Notes: generated by a model from the letters alone, not told the origin. A DNA stretch of 56,467 nucleotides from Curtobacterium sp. 'Ferrero' (GCF_002412165.1 NZ_NXIA01000019.1:1-56467), one strand, 5' to 3'; shown: positions 38,242 through 47,403, counted from the stretch's first letter. Numbers and translations are program-made.

Positions 38242-38362
38242 GGTCCGCCTCTCCTGTCCGGTGCCAGCGCGCCCACCCTACTTGTTCGCGGTGACAGGGA
38301 ACGACCGACACTTGCACGACGCAAGGGACGGGCGTGGGATACCACCCCGGTAGGATCGGGCC

Positions 38363-39481
38363 ATGGCAGACATCGTCATCCCCGCCGACCTCCTCCCCAC
38401 CGACGGCCGCTTCGGGTGCGGCCCGTCCAAGATCCGTGGCGCGCAGCTCGAGTCCCTCGTGACGCGCGGGGCGACGATCCTCGGCACGTCCCACCGCCAG
38501 AAGCCCGTCAAGGACCTCGTCGGCAGCGTCCGGCAGGGCATCGCCGACCTCTTCCAGGTGCCGGACGGCTACGAGGTCGTCCTCGGCAACGGCGGTTCGA
38601 CCGCGTTCTGGGACGCCGCCGCGTTCGGGCTCGTCGAGCGACGGGCGGAGAACCTGTCCTTCGGCGAGTTCGGCTCGAAGTTCGCGAAGGCCACCGCGGC
38701 GCCCTGGCTCGAGGCCCCGCACGTCGTCGAGGCGCCCGGGGGCTCGCTCGCCGCACTCGAGCCGGTCGAGGGGGTCGACGTCTACGCGTACCCGCACAAC
38801 GAGACCTCGACCGGCGTCATGGCCCCGGTCGTCCGTGCCGCCGGTGACGCCGGCGCGCTGACGGTGGTCGACGCCACCAGTGCCGCCGGCGGTGCGGCGT
38901 TCGACGTCGCCGCGACCGACGTCTACTACTTCGCCCCGCAGAAGAACTTCGCCTCGGACGGCGGGCTCTGGCTCGCGCTGTTCTCCCCCGCCGCGATCGA
39001 GCGCGTCGAGCGCATCGCGGCGTCCGACCGGTACGTGCCGGAGTTCCTGTCCCTCAAGAACGCGGTCGACAACTCGCGGCTCGACCAGACGCTGAACACC
39101 CCGGCGCTCGCGACGCTCCTGCTCCTCGACGACCAGGTCCGCTGGATCAACGAGTCGGGCGGCATCGCCTGGGCGGACGCGCGGACGAAGCAGTCCTCCG
39201 CCACGATCTACGACTGGGCGGAGTCGGTGGACTACGCGACCCCGTTCGTGACCGACCCCGCGCACCGGTCCCAGGTCGTCGCGACGATCGACCTCGACGA
39301 CGCGATCGACGCCCGGGCCGTGGCCGCGACGCTCCGCGCGAACGGGATCGTCGACACCGAGCCGTACCGGAAGCTCGGCCGCAACCAGCTCCGCATCGCG
39401 ACGTTCACCGCGATCGAGCCGAGCGACGTGGCGCAGCTGGTCCGGGCCGTCGACTTCGTGGTGGGCGAGCTGACGCGCTGA
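38363..39481 (+). CDS. serC: Phosphoserine aminotransferase
   Basis: A 372-residue class-V PLP aminotransferase of the actinobacterial/mycobacterial SerC type, converting 3-phosphohydroxypyruvate to phosphoserine with glutamate in serine and B6 synthesis. Seen: opening DGRFGCGPSKIR, TSHRQKPVKDLVGSVRQGI, VLGNGGSTAFWDAA, HNETSTGVMAP, DATSAAGG, and the PLP lysine in YYFAPQKNFASDGG. Full length with a clean ATG; divergent from dtxR. The downstream gap contains palindrome copy F. Confidence 0.96.
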   Translation: MADIVIPADLLPTDGRFGCGPSKIRGAQLESLVTRGATILGTSHRQKPVKDLVGSVRQGIADLFQVPDGYEVVLGNGGSTAFWDAAAFGLVERRAENLSFGEFGSKFAKATAAPWLEAPHVVEAPGGSLAALEPVEGVDVYAYPHNETSTGVMAPVVRAAGDAGALTVVDATSAAGGAAFDVAATDVYYFAPQKNFASDGGLWLALFSPAAIERVERIAASDRYVPEFLSLKNAVDNSRLDQTLNTPALATLLLLDDQVRWINESGGIAWADARTKQSSATIYDWAESVDYATPFVTDPAHRSQVVATIDLDDAIDARAVAATLRANGIVDTEPYRKLGRNQLRIATFTAIEPSDVAQLVRAVDFVVGELTR

Positions 39482-39498
39482 CGCGCGTTCCGCGGACG

Positions 39499-39530
39499 GG
39501 AGGCGCGGTGCCAGCTGGCACCGCGCCTCC
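39499..39530. repeat. Palindromic element, copy F
   Basis: A 32-bp continuous perfect palindrome (GGAGGCGCGGTGCC, AGCT centre, then the complement). The outer GGACG/CGTCC part has decayed on the right side. Located between convergent serC and DUF3027 genes, as a bidirectional terminator would be. Confidence 0.85.
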
Positions 39531-39586
39531 TGTGTGTCGGCGGTCGCGCTGTGCGTCCGCGGTCGCGCTGCGTGCGCGCCGTCGCG

Positions 39587-40282
39587 TCAGGACCGGTGGT
39601 GGTCCGGGTCCGTCTCGCCCGGGTCGAGCCGATCGACCTCGAGGTCGTCGTCCGGGTCGACGGGGCGCACCCGCGGTGTCCGACGCCGTCGGCGCGCCGG
39701 GGCCTCGGGCTCCGGCTCCTCGTCCGCGTCGTCGTCCGCGTCTTCGTCGTCGTCCGCGTCCTCGTCGTCCGCGTCGTCGAGTTCGTCGACGTCGACACCG
39801 TCGATGTCGTCGTCGTCCGAGGCGTTCAGGTCGTCCTCGTCCGCGTCGAACTCGTCATCGTCGTCGTCGGACTCGTCGTCGTCGGCCTCGTCGTCGTCCG
39901 GGTCGTCGTAGTCGGCGTCCTCGTCGTCGTCCGACTCGTCGTCGTCCTCGTCGTCATCGTCGTCGGACGCGTCGCCGTCCTCGCCCTCCTGCGCCGCGCG
40001 GTACTCCGCGAGCCGCTCGGACCACGGCACCCACTCGGGCGCGACGAGCGAGCCGTCGCCGGGCATGAGTTCGACCTCGAGCACCGTCGGGTCGTCGTCG
40101 CCGATCTTCGCCACCGACACCGTCCACCGCCACCCGGGGTAGCCGGGCATCCGGTTCGCGAACCGCAGGGACACGACGCCGTCGACCTCGTCCACCGCGT
40201 CGACGTAGCCGCCGACCGTGTCGTCCGGCGTGACCTCGAGCAGCGCGGCCCTGGCCAGCTGCTCGTACTCGTGCGCGGCCAT
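39587..40282 (-). CDS. DUF3027-family protein with long polyacidic tail
   Basis: A 231-residue protein. The first 97 residues are the conserved DUF3027 segment (ARAALLEVTPDDTVGGYVDAV, MPGYPGWRWTVSVA, LEVELMPGDGSLVAPEWVPW). Residues 100-190 are almost entirely Asp, Glu, Ser and Ala, then a basic patch (ARRRRRTPRVRP) and a final acidic stretch. The ATG overlaps the stop of the upstream cold-shock gene by one base (TGATG), so they are translated together. Function is unknown; the acidic tail suggests interaction with basic partners such as ribosomal, histone-like or RNA-binding proteins. Confidence 0.85.
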   Translation of the reverse strand: MAAHEYEQLARAALLEVTPDDTVGGYVDAVDEVDGVVSLRFANRMPGYPGWRWTVSVAKIGDDDPTVLEVELMPGDGSLVAPEWVPWSERLAEYRAAQEGEDGDASDDDDDEDDDESDDDEDADYDDPDDDEADDDESDDDDDEFDADEDDLNASDDDDIDGVDVDELDDADDEDADDDEDADDDADEEPEPEAPARRRRRTPRVRPVDPDDDLEVDRLDPGETDPDHHRS

Positions 40283-40659
40283 CAGGCGTCCAGCTGGTCG
40301 GCGACGTGGCGGAGGATCGCGGCGATCCGCGTGCCGTTCTTCGGGTACCGGCCGTGCCGGAGGTCCCCGCTGATCCGGTCGAGCTCCTTCACGAGGTCCT
40401 CGACGATCACGGCCATGTCGTCCGCGGAGCGACGGGACATCTTCGCGAGCGACGGCTGCGGGTCGAGGAGCCGCACGGACAGCGCCTGCGAGCCCTTCTT
40501 CCCCTGGACGACGCCGTACTCGAGCCGGGAGCCGGCCTTGACGGTGGTCACGCCGTCGGGCAGCGAGGACGCGTGCAGGAAGACCTGGTCGCCGTCGTCT
40601 CCGGTGATGAACCCGAACCCCTTCTGGTCGTCGTAGAACTTGACCTTGCCGGTGGGCAT
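40282..40659 (-). CDS. Cold-shock-domain protein with helical C-terminal extension
   Basis: A 125-residue protein: an N-terminal cold-shock fold (MPTGKVKFYDDQKGFGFITGDDGDQVFLHASSLPDG) containing the RNP1 (KGFGFI) and RNP2 (VFLHAS) nucleic-acid motifs, then about 55 extra residues predicted helical (MSRRSADDMAVIVEDLVKELDRISGDLRHG and later). Ordinary CspA proteins are about 67 residues, so this is an extended version. Translationally coupled to the DUF3027 gene, implying joint action in RNA handling. Divergent from the small membrane protein gene. Confidence 0.92.
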   Translation of the reverse strand: MPTGKVKFYDDQKGFGFITGDDGDQVFLHASSLPDGVTTVKAGSRLEYGVVQGKKGSQALSVRLLDPQPSLAKMSRRSADDMAVIVEDLVKELDRISGDLRHGRYPKNGTRIAAILRHVADQLDA

Positions 40660-40714
40660 GCGTGGACTCCTCGTGGTCGTGGAACGGCCGTGGTGCGTCG
40701 GATATCCTGGGTCG

Positions 40715-41014
40715 ATGGCCAAGCCGACCCGTCCCACCGAGGACCCCCGCGAATCCGCGGAGCCCTCGGTGACGTTCAATCGTACCGAACGCGTCCTCGC
40801 GTCCATGGTCGGCGGCATCATCGTCCTCGGACTGCTGTGCTTCGTCGCCATGATCATCATGTGGCTGACCGCCCCCGGTGCCGCCGGGTCGATGCCCTGG
40901 CCGGTCGTCATGGCGATCCCGCTCTTCGGGTTCCCGATCGGCATGGTCCTGCTCTTCGTGCTCCTCGGCATCATCTGGACGCGCCGGGCCCGCGAGAACC
41001 GAGCGTCTCGCTGA
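40715..41014 (+). CDS. Small membrane protein of unknown function
   Basis: A 99-residue protein with a charged N-terminus (MAKPTRPTEDPRESAEPS) and two membrane helices (SMVGGIIVLGLLCFVAMIIMWL and VVMAIPLFGFPIGMVLLFVLLGIIWT), ending in RRARENRASR. No domain recognised. It is divergent from the cold-shock gene and 31 nt before the helicase-associated gene, with which it may share a transcript. Confidence 0.8.
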   Translation: MAKPTRPTEDPRESAEPSVTFNRTERVLASMVGGIIVLGLLCFVAMIIMWLTAPGAAGSMPWPVVMAIPLFGFPIGMVLLFVLLGIIWTRRARENRASR

Positions 41015-41045
41015 GGACGGCGACCGGACGACGAGCGGCAGGACG

Positions 41046-42896
41046 ATGACGACCACCGCCGACCTGGCCACCCGCCTGCGGGCGATGCCCGACGACGCGC
41101 TCGAACGGCTCGTCGTCGCCCGACGGCTGCCCGCCGCGGCGCTGGCGGAGAGCGGACCGCAGCACGTGGCCGACTTCTTCGACCTCGCCGAGGCGCTCCG
41201 CACGGACGACGCGGTGGACGCGGCCGTCGAGCACCTGCCCCGCGCCGCGCTCCTCGCACTGCGCGCCGCCACGGGTGACGTCGACGCAGCCGGAGCGGTC
41301 CCGCCGACCGCGGACACCCGCGCGGCGCTGGCCCCCGCGGTCGCGCTCGGCCTCGCCGACGAGGACGGCCACGTCGACGACGCGGTGGCGGCCCGGCTCG
41401 CCGCCCACCCCGACCTCGCCGACCTGACCGGGCAGCCGGGAGGCGCGCCACCGGCCCGCCCCGCCGCTCCCGTCGACGACGAGACGGCCGCCCAGACCGG
41501 CGCCGAACAGGCCTTCGAGACGATGACGGTCCTCGCCGAGCTGTTGCGCGCAGTGCAGGACGGCGACGTCCGGGAACTCGTCAAGGGCGGGATCGGGACG
41601 CCCCTGGCGCGGACGCTCGGGGAACGCGTCGGCGCCCCCGCCGAGGCGGTCCCGGACCGGCTGGCGCTCCTCCGCCGCACCGGGTTCGCCGCGCTCGAAC
41701 AGGGCACCTGGAGCGTGACGGACGCCGGGTCGACCTGGCTGGCTGCGGACTGGCCGGACCGCTGGAGCACGCTCGTGGCGACGTGGTCGGCGGCGCTGGA
41801 CCCCGCGGTGCACGAGGTCCTCGCGCTCGCCGGCACCGACTGGGGCGACCTGCTCACCCTCGGGCGGTGGGCGTACCCGGCGGGCGCCCGGTGGCTCGAC
41901 GCGGAGCTGCTCGAGGTCGCGGGGACGGCCGCGGCCCTCGGGATCGTGGTGGACGGCCGGGTCACGACGACCGGGAACGCGCTGCTGGCCGGAGCCGTGG
42001 ACGACGGGGACGCTGACGCCGGCTCACGCGACGCCGGCTCACTCGACGCCCGCTCCCTGGCCGCCCGGGACCTGCCGGACACCGTGCCGGGCGTCTACCT
42101 GCAGCACGACCTGACGATCATCGCCCCGGGTCCGCTCTCGCCGGCCGACGACGAGGCGCTCCGTTCCGTCGCCACGCTCGAGGCGCCGGGGCTCGCCGCA
42201 CGCTACCGGGTCTCCGAGGACTCGCTCGGACGGGCGTTCCGGGACGGTCTCGACCGCGACGCCGTCACCGCGCTCTTCGACCGGCTCTCGGTCACCGGGG
42301 TGCCGCAGCCGCTGTCGTACCTCGTCGACCAGGTCGCCGAGCGCGTGGGGTCGATCGTGGTCGACCTCGCCCCGGCCGGCACCGGCTCCGTCGTCCGCGG
42401 CACCGCCGACCAGCTCGACCTGATCGGCGTCGACGCCGAGCTCCGGCAGCTCGGGTGGGAGCGGCCCGAGCTGACCGTCCTCGCGACGCGCTACCCGGTC
42501 CAGGTCGTGCACTCGGCCCTGCGCGAGGCGCGCTACCCGGCCGTCCTGACGGCCGCAGCCCAGGCGACGGTGGCGGCCGTGCCTCCCGTCCGACGCGCGA
42601 CCGCGGGTCGCGACCCGCGTGCGGCGGCGCGCGCGCTCGTGGAGCGGCTCCGGCTGACGACCGAACGCGCCGAGGGCGAGCCCGAGCAGGAGTGGCTCGG
42701 GCGGCAGATCGACCTCGCCGTCCGCGGACGCACGCCGATCCGTCTGACGGTGCGGATGCCGGACGGGTCGGAACGGCCGTTCTCGATCGTCCCGACGTCG
42801 GTCGCCGCCGGACGGGTGCGGGGCAAGGACACCACGGTCGACGTCGAACGCACGCTGCCACTCTCCCTCGTCGTGGCTGTGGAGAGCGAGGCGTGA
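41046..42896 (+). CDS. Helicase-associated protein (XPB/Ssl2-like)
   Basis: A 616-residue soluble protein that recurs next to XPB-type helicases in actinobacteria. It lacks Walker motifs; it has a helical N-terminal half (LATRLRAMPDDALERLVVARRLP) and a C-terminal helicase-associated region (PGVYLQHDLTIIAPGPLSPADDEALRSVATLEA, TYR-type RVSEDSLGRAFRDGLDRDAVTALFDRLS). A WYL-like beta-rich end (RTPIRLTVRMPDGSERPFSIVPTSVAAGRVRG) closes it. Probably it partners or regulates the XPB helicase encoded 47 nt downstream. A Ser/Asp/Ala repeat near residue 325 (GSRDAGSLDARSLAARD) is low-complexity. Confidence 0.88.
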   Translation: MTTTADLATRLRAMPDDALERLVVARRLPAAALAESGPQHVADFFDLAEALRTDDAVDAAVEHLPRAALLALRAATGDVDAAGAVPPTADTRAALAPAVALGLADEDGHVDDAVAARLAAHPDLADLTGQPGGAPPARPAAPVDDETAAQTGAEQAFETMTVLAELLRAVQDGDVRELVKGGIGTPLARTLGERVGAPAEAVPDRLALLRRTGFAALEQGTWSVTDAGSTWLAADWPDRWSTLVATWSAALDPAVHEVLALAGTDWGDLLTLGRWAYPAGARWLDAELLEVAGTAAALGIVVDGRVTTTGNALLAGAVDDGDADAGSRDAGSLDARSLAARDLPDTVPGVYLQHDLTIIAPGPLSPADDEALRSVATLEAPGLAARYRVSEDSLGRAFRDGLDRDAVTALFDRLSVTGVPQPLSYLVDQVAERVGSIVVDLAPAGTGSVVRGTADQLDLIGVDAELRQLGWERPELTVLATRYPVQVVHSALREARYPAVLTAAAQATVAAVPPVRRATAGRDPRAAARALVERLRLTTERAEGEPEQEWLGRQIDLAVRGRTPIRLTVRMPDGSERPFSIVPTSVAAGRVRGKDTTVDVERTLPLSLVVAVESEA

Positions 42897-42943
42897 TCCA
42901 CAGCCCGGGCGGAGCGCAGGGTGAGCGCCTAGGCTGATCCGTC

Positions 42944-44638
42944 ATGAACGGACCGCTGATCGTGCAGAGCGACCGCACGGTGCTGCTCGAGGTGGCACAC
43001 CCGGACGCGGAGGACGCGCGCCACGAGCTCTCGGTGTTCGCCGAGCTGGAACGGGCTCCGGAGCACGTGCACACGTACCGGATCACGCGGCTCGGACTCT
43101 GGAACGCACGGGCGGCCGGGCACGACGCCGAGTCGATGATCTACACGCTCGAGCGCTTCGCGAAGTTCCCGGTACCGCAGAGCGTGACCGTCGACATCCG
43201 GGACACCGTGTCACGGTACGGGCGCCTGGTCATCCGGCGCGAGGAGCGTCCCGACGCTCCGGCGATCGCGAACTCCCCGGGCGAGGAACTCGAGCGCCAG
43301 CCCGTCCTGCTGCTCACCGCGACCGACCCGTCGATCCTCGCGGAGGTCACGCGGTCGAAGCGCATCAAGCCCCTCCTCGGCGACCAGCGTTCCCCCGAGG
43401 AGTTCGAGCTGCAGCCGTGGGCGCGCGGCCAGGTCAAGCAGGAGCTCGTCAAGCTCGGATGGCCGGCGGAGGACCTGGCGGGCTACACGCCGGGTCAGCC
43501 GCACCCGATCGACCTCGAGACCGCCGACTGGAGCCTCCGGCCGTACCAGGAGCAGGCCGTCGACACGTTCTTCGCGCAGGGGTCGGGCGTCGTCGTGCTC
43601 CCCTGTGGCGCCGGCAAGACGCTCGTGGGCGCGGGGGCGATGGCGACGGTGAAGGCCACCACGCTCATCCTCGTGACGAACACGGTGTCGGCGCGGCAGT
43701 GGCGGTCCGAGTTGCTGCGTCGGACGACCTTGAGCGAGGACGACATCGGCGAGTACTCCGGTGCGGTCAAGGAGATCCGACCGGTGACCATCGCCACCTA
43801 CCAGATCCTCACCGCGCGGCGGAAGGGCGAGTACACGCATCTGTCGCTCCTCGACGCGCTCGACTGGGGGCTCATCGTCTACGACGAGGTCCACCTGCTC
43901 CCCGCACCGGTCTTCAAGCTGACCGCCGACCTGCAGGCCCGACGCCGGCTCGGCCTCACCGCCACCCTGGTGCGCGAGGACGGCCGCGAGGGCGACGTGT
44001 TCTCGCTCATCGGGCCGAAGCGGTACGACGCCCCGTGGAAGGAGATCGAGGCCCAGGGCTACATCTCACCGGCGTCCTGCTACGAAGTGCGCATCGACCT
44101 GCCGCACGGCGACCGGCTCGAGTACGCGGCGTCCGGTGACGACGAGCGGTACCGACTCGCCGCGACGACGCCCGCGAAGACCCCGGTGGTGCGCGAACTC
44201 ATCGAGAAGCACCGCGGCGAGCAGATCCTGGTCATCGGGCAGTACATCGACCAGCTCGACGCCCTGGCGGAGTCGCTGGACGCCGCCGAGATCACGGGCG
44301 CGACACCGGTCGACGAACGTGAACGGCTGTTCCAGGCGTTCCGCACCGGCGAGATCGACGTGCTCGTCGTGTCGAAGGTCGCCAACTTCTCGGTCGACCT
44401 GCCGGACGCGACCGTGGCGATCCAGGTGTCGGGGTCGTTCGGCTCCCGACAAGAGGAGGCGCAGCGCCTCGGCCGGCTCCTCCGCCCGAACAAGGACGGT
44501 CTGCCGGCGTCTTTCTACACGCTCGTCACGCGGGACACGGTGGACCAGGACTTCGCGCAGAACCGGCAGCGGTTCCTGGCAGAGCAGGGGTACTCGTACA
44601 CGATCCTCGATGCCGACCAGGTGGCCGCGGCCGCGTAG
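42944..44638 (+). CDS. DNA repair helicase XPB
   Basis: A 564-residue superfamily-2 helicase of the bacterial XPB type (3'-5' DNA unwinding). Seen: Walker A PCGAGKT (about 223-229), DEVH box (VYDEVHLL), TATLVREDGRE containing the XPB RED element, and motif VI QEEAQRLGRLLRP. An N-terminal damage-recognition-like domain (about 1-190) precedes the motor. Predicted role: nucleotide-excision-type repair or transcription-linked remodelling, working with the upstream helicase-associated protein. It ends shortly before palindrome copy G. Confidence 0.95.
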   Translation: MNGPLIVQSDRTVLLEVAHPDAEDARHELSVFAELERAPEHVHTYRITRLGLWNARAAGHDAESMIYTLERFAKFPVPQSVTVDIRDTVSRYGRLVIRREERPDAPAIANSPGEELERQPVLLLTATDPSILAEVTRSKRIKPLLGDQRSPEEFELQPWARGQVKQELVKLGWPAEDLAGYTPGQPHPIDLETADWSLRPYQEQAVDTFFAQGSGVVVLPCGAGKTLVGAGAMATVKATTLILVTNTVSARQWRSELLRRTTLSEDDIGEYSGAVKEIRPVTIATYQILTARRKGEYTHLSLLDALDWGLIVYDEVHLLPAPVFKLTADLQARRRLGLTATLVREDGREGDVFSLIGPKRYDAPWKEIEAQGYISPASCYEVRIDLPHGDRLEYAASGDDERYRLAATTPAKTPVVRELIEKHRGEQILVIGQYIDQLDALAESLDAAEITGATPVDERERLFQAFRTGEIDVLVVSKVANFSVDLPDATVAIQVSGSFGSRQEEAQRLGRLLRPNKDGLPASFYTLVTRDTVDQDFAQNRQRFLAEQGYSYTILDADQVAAAA

Positions 44639-44670
44639 CGGCCCCATCCCAGCCGACGGACCACCGGTTC

Positions 44671-44702
44671 GGAGGCGCGGTGCCAGCCCGCACCGCGCCT
44701 CC
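44671..44702. repeat. Palindromic element, copy G
   Basis: Perfect 13-bp arms GGAGGCGCGGTGC (44671-44683, 44690-44702) with loop CAGCCC; the outer arms have decayed. It lies 32 nt past the XPB stop, upstream of the response-regulator gene. Confidence 0.8.
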
Positions 44703-44770
44703 AGGCCGCCCCGTGCTCACGCTCGCATCGCTCACAGCAAAGCCACAAGGAACGGTCAGAAGATGGGCGC

Positions 44771-45466
44771 ATGAGCGATGGCCCCAAGATCCTGATCGTC
44801 GATGACGAGCCGAACATCCGCGACCTGCTGACGACCTCCCTGCGCTTCGCCGGTTTCGCCGTGCGCGCGGTGGGCAACGGCGCGCAGGCCATCTCCGCCG
44901 TGCTCGAGGAGGAGCCGGACCTCATCATCCTCGACGTCATGCTCCCGGACATGAACGGTTTCGGCGTCACCAAGCGCCTCCGCTCCTCGGGCTACACCTC
45001 GCCGATCCTCTTCCTCACCGCGAAGGACGACACCGAGGACAAGATCACCGGCCTGACCGTCGGCGGCGACGACTACGTCACGAAGCCGTTCTCTCTCGAC
45101 GAGATCGTGGCCCGCATCAAGGCCATCCTCCGCCGCACGATGAACGACGAGGAAGACGCCATCATCCGCGCCGGCGAGCTCACGATGGACCAGGACACGC
45201 ACGAGGTCACGATCGGCGACGCGCAGATCGAGCTCTCGCCGACCGAGTTCAAGCTGCTCCGCTACCTCATGCTCAACCCGAACCGGGTGCTGTCGAAGGC
45301 GCAGATCCTCGACCACGTGTGGGAGTACGACTTCAACGGCGACGCGGGCATCGTCGAGTCGTACATCTCGTACCTGCGCCGCAAGCTCGACCAGTACTCG
45401 GCCGAGCCGGTCATCCAGACCAAGCGCGGCTTCGGCTACATGCTCAAGGCGGCGAAGGCCTCGTAG
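44771..45466 (+). CDS. OmpR/PhoB-family response regulator
   Basis: A 231-residue two-component regulator. Receiver domain with Asp11-Asp12, phospho-acceptor Asp55 (LIILDVMLP) and the conserved Lys in FLTAKDD, followed by an OmpR winged-helix DNA-binding domain (GELTMDQDTHEVTIGDAQIELSPTEFKLLRYL and the VWEYDFNGDAGIVESYISYLRRKLD recognition region). Closely resembles actinobacterial MprA/TcrA-type regulators. Paired with the histidine kinase 78 nt downstream. Confidence 0.95.
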   Translation: MSDGPKILIVDDEPNIRDLLTTSLRFAGFAVRAVGNGAQAISAVLEEEPDLIILDVMLPDMNGFGVTKRLRSSGYTSPILFLTAKDDTEDKITGLTVGGDDYVTKPFSLDEIVARIKAILRRTMNDEEDAIIRAGELTMDQDTHEVTIGDAQIELSPTEFKLLRYLMLNPNRVLSKAQILDHVWEYDFNGDAGIVESYISYLRRKLDQYSAEPVIQTKRGFGYMLKAAKAS

Positions 45467-45544
45467 CGCGCTCGTCGTCATGACGGGTTCTTCACGGCGG
45501 CCGTCCGGGTTCACCGGGCGCCCGCTGTCTATGGTTGGGACAAC

Positions 45545-47248
45545 ATGCACACGCGGATGAGTCGCTGGTGGGACGGGATCTCACTGCGCACCAAGATCAC
45601 GGGGATCACCGTGCTGTTGGTGGCGCTCGGCCTGCTCGTGGCCGGGCTCGGCACCATGACCGTGCTGTCGACGTACCTGATGTCTCAGCTGGACGACAAC
45701 GTCAAGCAGACGACCGAGCAGCTCGAGGGCCAGAACATCAGCGACGGCGAGCAGTACTGCAAGGTGTCGGTGGTGTTGTCGCAGACCGTGTACGTCGCGG
45801 CGTTCGACGACAGCGGCGACCAGATCTGCCAGACGAAGGCGTCGAGCCGTCCGGCGATCAGCGCCTCGCAGCTCGCGCAGGCGTCGCAGAGTTCCCAGCG
45901 GATCACCCTCTACGACGCCCAGCACGACCACGAGTGGCGCGCGCAGGTGATCCCGGCATCGCTGCAGAACCGCTCCGACGGCGTCACCGAGACCGGCTAC
46001 GTGCTCGTCGCGGTGTCGAGTGCCAACACCGACCAGACGATCTTCCGGTTCACCGTCATCTTCCTGTTCTTCGGCATCTCGGTGATCCTGCTCGGGGCGA
46101 TGCTCACCCGGCTGCTCGTGACCGCCACCTTCGACCCCCTGCGCGACGTCGAGGACACCGCCGCCCGGTTCGCCGCCGGTGACTTCAACCAGCGGCTCGA
46201 GGCGGACACCCCGAACACCGAGGTCGGCCGGCTCAACCGCTCCCTGAACTCCATGCTCGAGCGCATCGACTCCGCGTTCGAGGACCGGCAGCGCACCATC
46301 GACCAGATGCGCCGGTTCGTCGGCGACGCCTCGCACGAGCTCCGCACGCCCCTCGTGTCGCTCCGCGGGTACGCCGAGCTCTACCGCATGGGCGCTCTCC
46401 GCAAGGAGGAGGACGTCGCGCAGGCGATGGAGCGCATCGAGAAGGAGGCCCAGCGGATGGGGCTCCTCGTGCAGGACCTCCTCCAACTCGCCCGGATCGA
46501 CGAGTCGAAGCCACTCGAGCTCGGGCCGGTCGACCTCGTCGCGATCGCCCGCGACTCCGCACTTGACACGATGGCGTCGAACCCCGACCGCGAGATCCAG
46601 GTGCTCGTCGAGGACTCGGTCACGGGCGAGAGCATCCCGCAGGCGGTCCGGCCCCCGGCGTTCGGCGACACCGGCGAGGTCCCGTCGTCACCGGCATCGG
46701 CAGCCGCGAACACGACCGGCCCGATCGCGTTCTCCCGGCAGACGATCGCTCGACTGCGGGCACGCCGGAACCGGGCGATGAGCCTCGACGCCGCCCCCAC
46801 CGACGAGACGACCCCCCTGCCGACCGTCGTGCTGCCGAAGCGTCCGCCGATCGTCCTGGCCGAGGAGAACAAGATCCGCCAGGTCGTCACGAACCTCATG
46901 GGCAACGCTATGCGCTTCACGCCGTCGGACGACCCCATCGAGATCGGGATCGGCGTCGACGAGGACCGAGGGATGGCGAACATCGACGTCATCGACCACG
47001 GCGAGGGCATCCCCCCGCAGCTGCGCGACAAGATCTTCCAGCGGTTCTGGCGGGCCGACACCTCGCGTGCGCGGGACACAGGCGGCTCCGGGCTCGGGCT
47101 CGCGATCGTGTCCGGCATCGTGCAGGCGCACCACGGCTCGGTCGAGGTGTTCGACACCGAGGGCGGCGGCGCGACCTTCCGGGTGTGGCTGCCCCTGCTC
47201 CCCCGCGACTACACGCCCCCGGCGTCCGAGGCGTCCCCCGCCGCCTGA
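45545..47248 (+). CDS. Sensor histidine kinase of the two-component pair
   Basis: A 567-residue membrane kinase. TM1 (ITGITVLLVALGLLVAGLG), an extracellular sensor domain of about 110 residues with two Cys that could form a disulfide, TM2 (FRFTVIFLFFGISVILLGAML) and a HAMP domain. The HisKA phospho-acceptor is His264 (DASHELRTPL). The HATPase domain has N-box NKIRQVVTNLMGNAMRF, G1 DHGEGIP and G2 GGSGLGLAIV. About 75 residues of Pro/Ser/Thr/Arg-rich sequence (near 355-430) are inserted in the region before the N-box, unusual for the family. The signal is unknown. Confidence 0.93.
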   Translation: MHTRMSRWWDGISLRTKITGITVLLVALGLLVAGLGTMTVLSTYLMSQLDDNVKQTTEQLEGQNISDGEQYCKVSVVLSQTVYVAAFDDSGDQICQTKASSRPAISASQLAQASQSSQRITLYDAQHDHEWRAQVIPASLQNRSDGVTETGYVLVAVSSANTDQTIFRFTVIFLFFGISVILLGAMLTRLLVTATFDPLRDVEDTAARFAAGDFNQRLEADTPNTEVGRLNRSLNSMLERIDSAFEDRQRTIDQMRRFVGDASHELRTPLVSLRGYAELYRMGALRKEEDVAQAMERIEKEAQRMGLLVQDLLQLARIDESKPLELGPVDLVAIARDSALDTMASNPDREIQVLVEDSVTGESIPQAVRPPAFGDTGEVPSSPASAAANTTGPIAFSRQTIARLRARRNRAMSLDAAPTDETTPLPTVVLPKRPPIVLAEENKIRQVVTNLMGNAMRFTPSDDPIEIGIGVDEDRGMANIDVIDHGEGIPPQLRDKIFQRFWRADTSRARDTGGSGLGLAIVSGIVQAHHGSVEVFDTEGGGATFRVWLPLLPRDYTPPASEASPAA

Positions 47249-47306
47249 CGCGCCCGGCGTCCGGCTGCGCCGCGCCCCGGCGTACGGCGCCCCGGCCGTT
47301 GCGGTT

Positions 47307-47389
47307 GGTCGCACAACATGCCGCTCAACTCCGCGCGAGGCGACACTGGGTGCGACCGCGGCGGACTACGCACGGCATGTCGTGCGACC
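47307..47389. repeat. Inverted pair of a 16-bp motif, left of the DUF559-like gene
   Basis: GGTCGCACAACATGCC (47307-47322) and, inverted, GGCATGTCGTGCGACC (47374-47389), 15 of 16 bases complementary with a 51-nt spacer. A direct third copy lies at 48383-48398 on the other side of the gene. Confidence 0.8.
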
Positions 47390-47403
47390 AGCGCGAGCCA
47401 CGA

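Noticed and set aside
36344..39265. Reading frame extending the NlpC/P60 peptidase far upstream
   Set aside because: The part beyond 37384 runs antisense through dtxR-region and serC sequence and has no homology; the signal-anchored peptidase starts at 37384.
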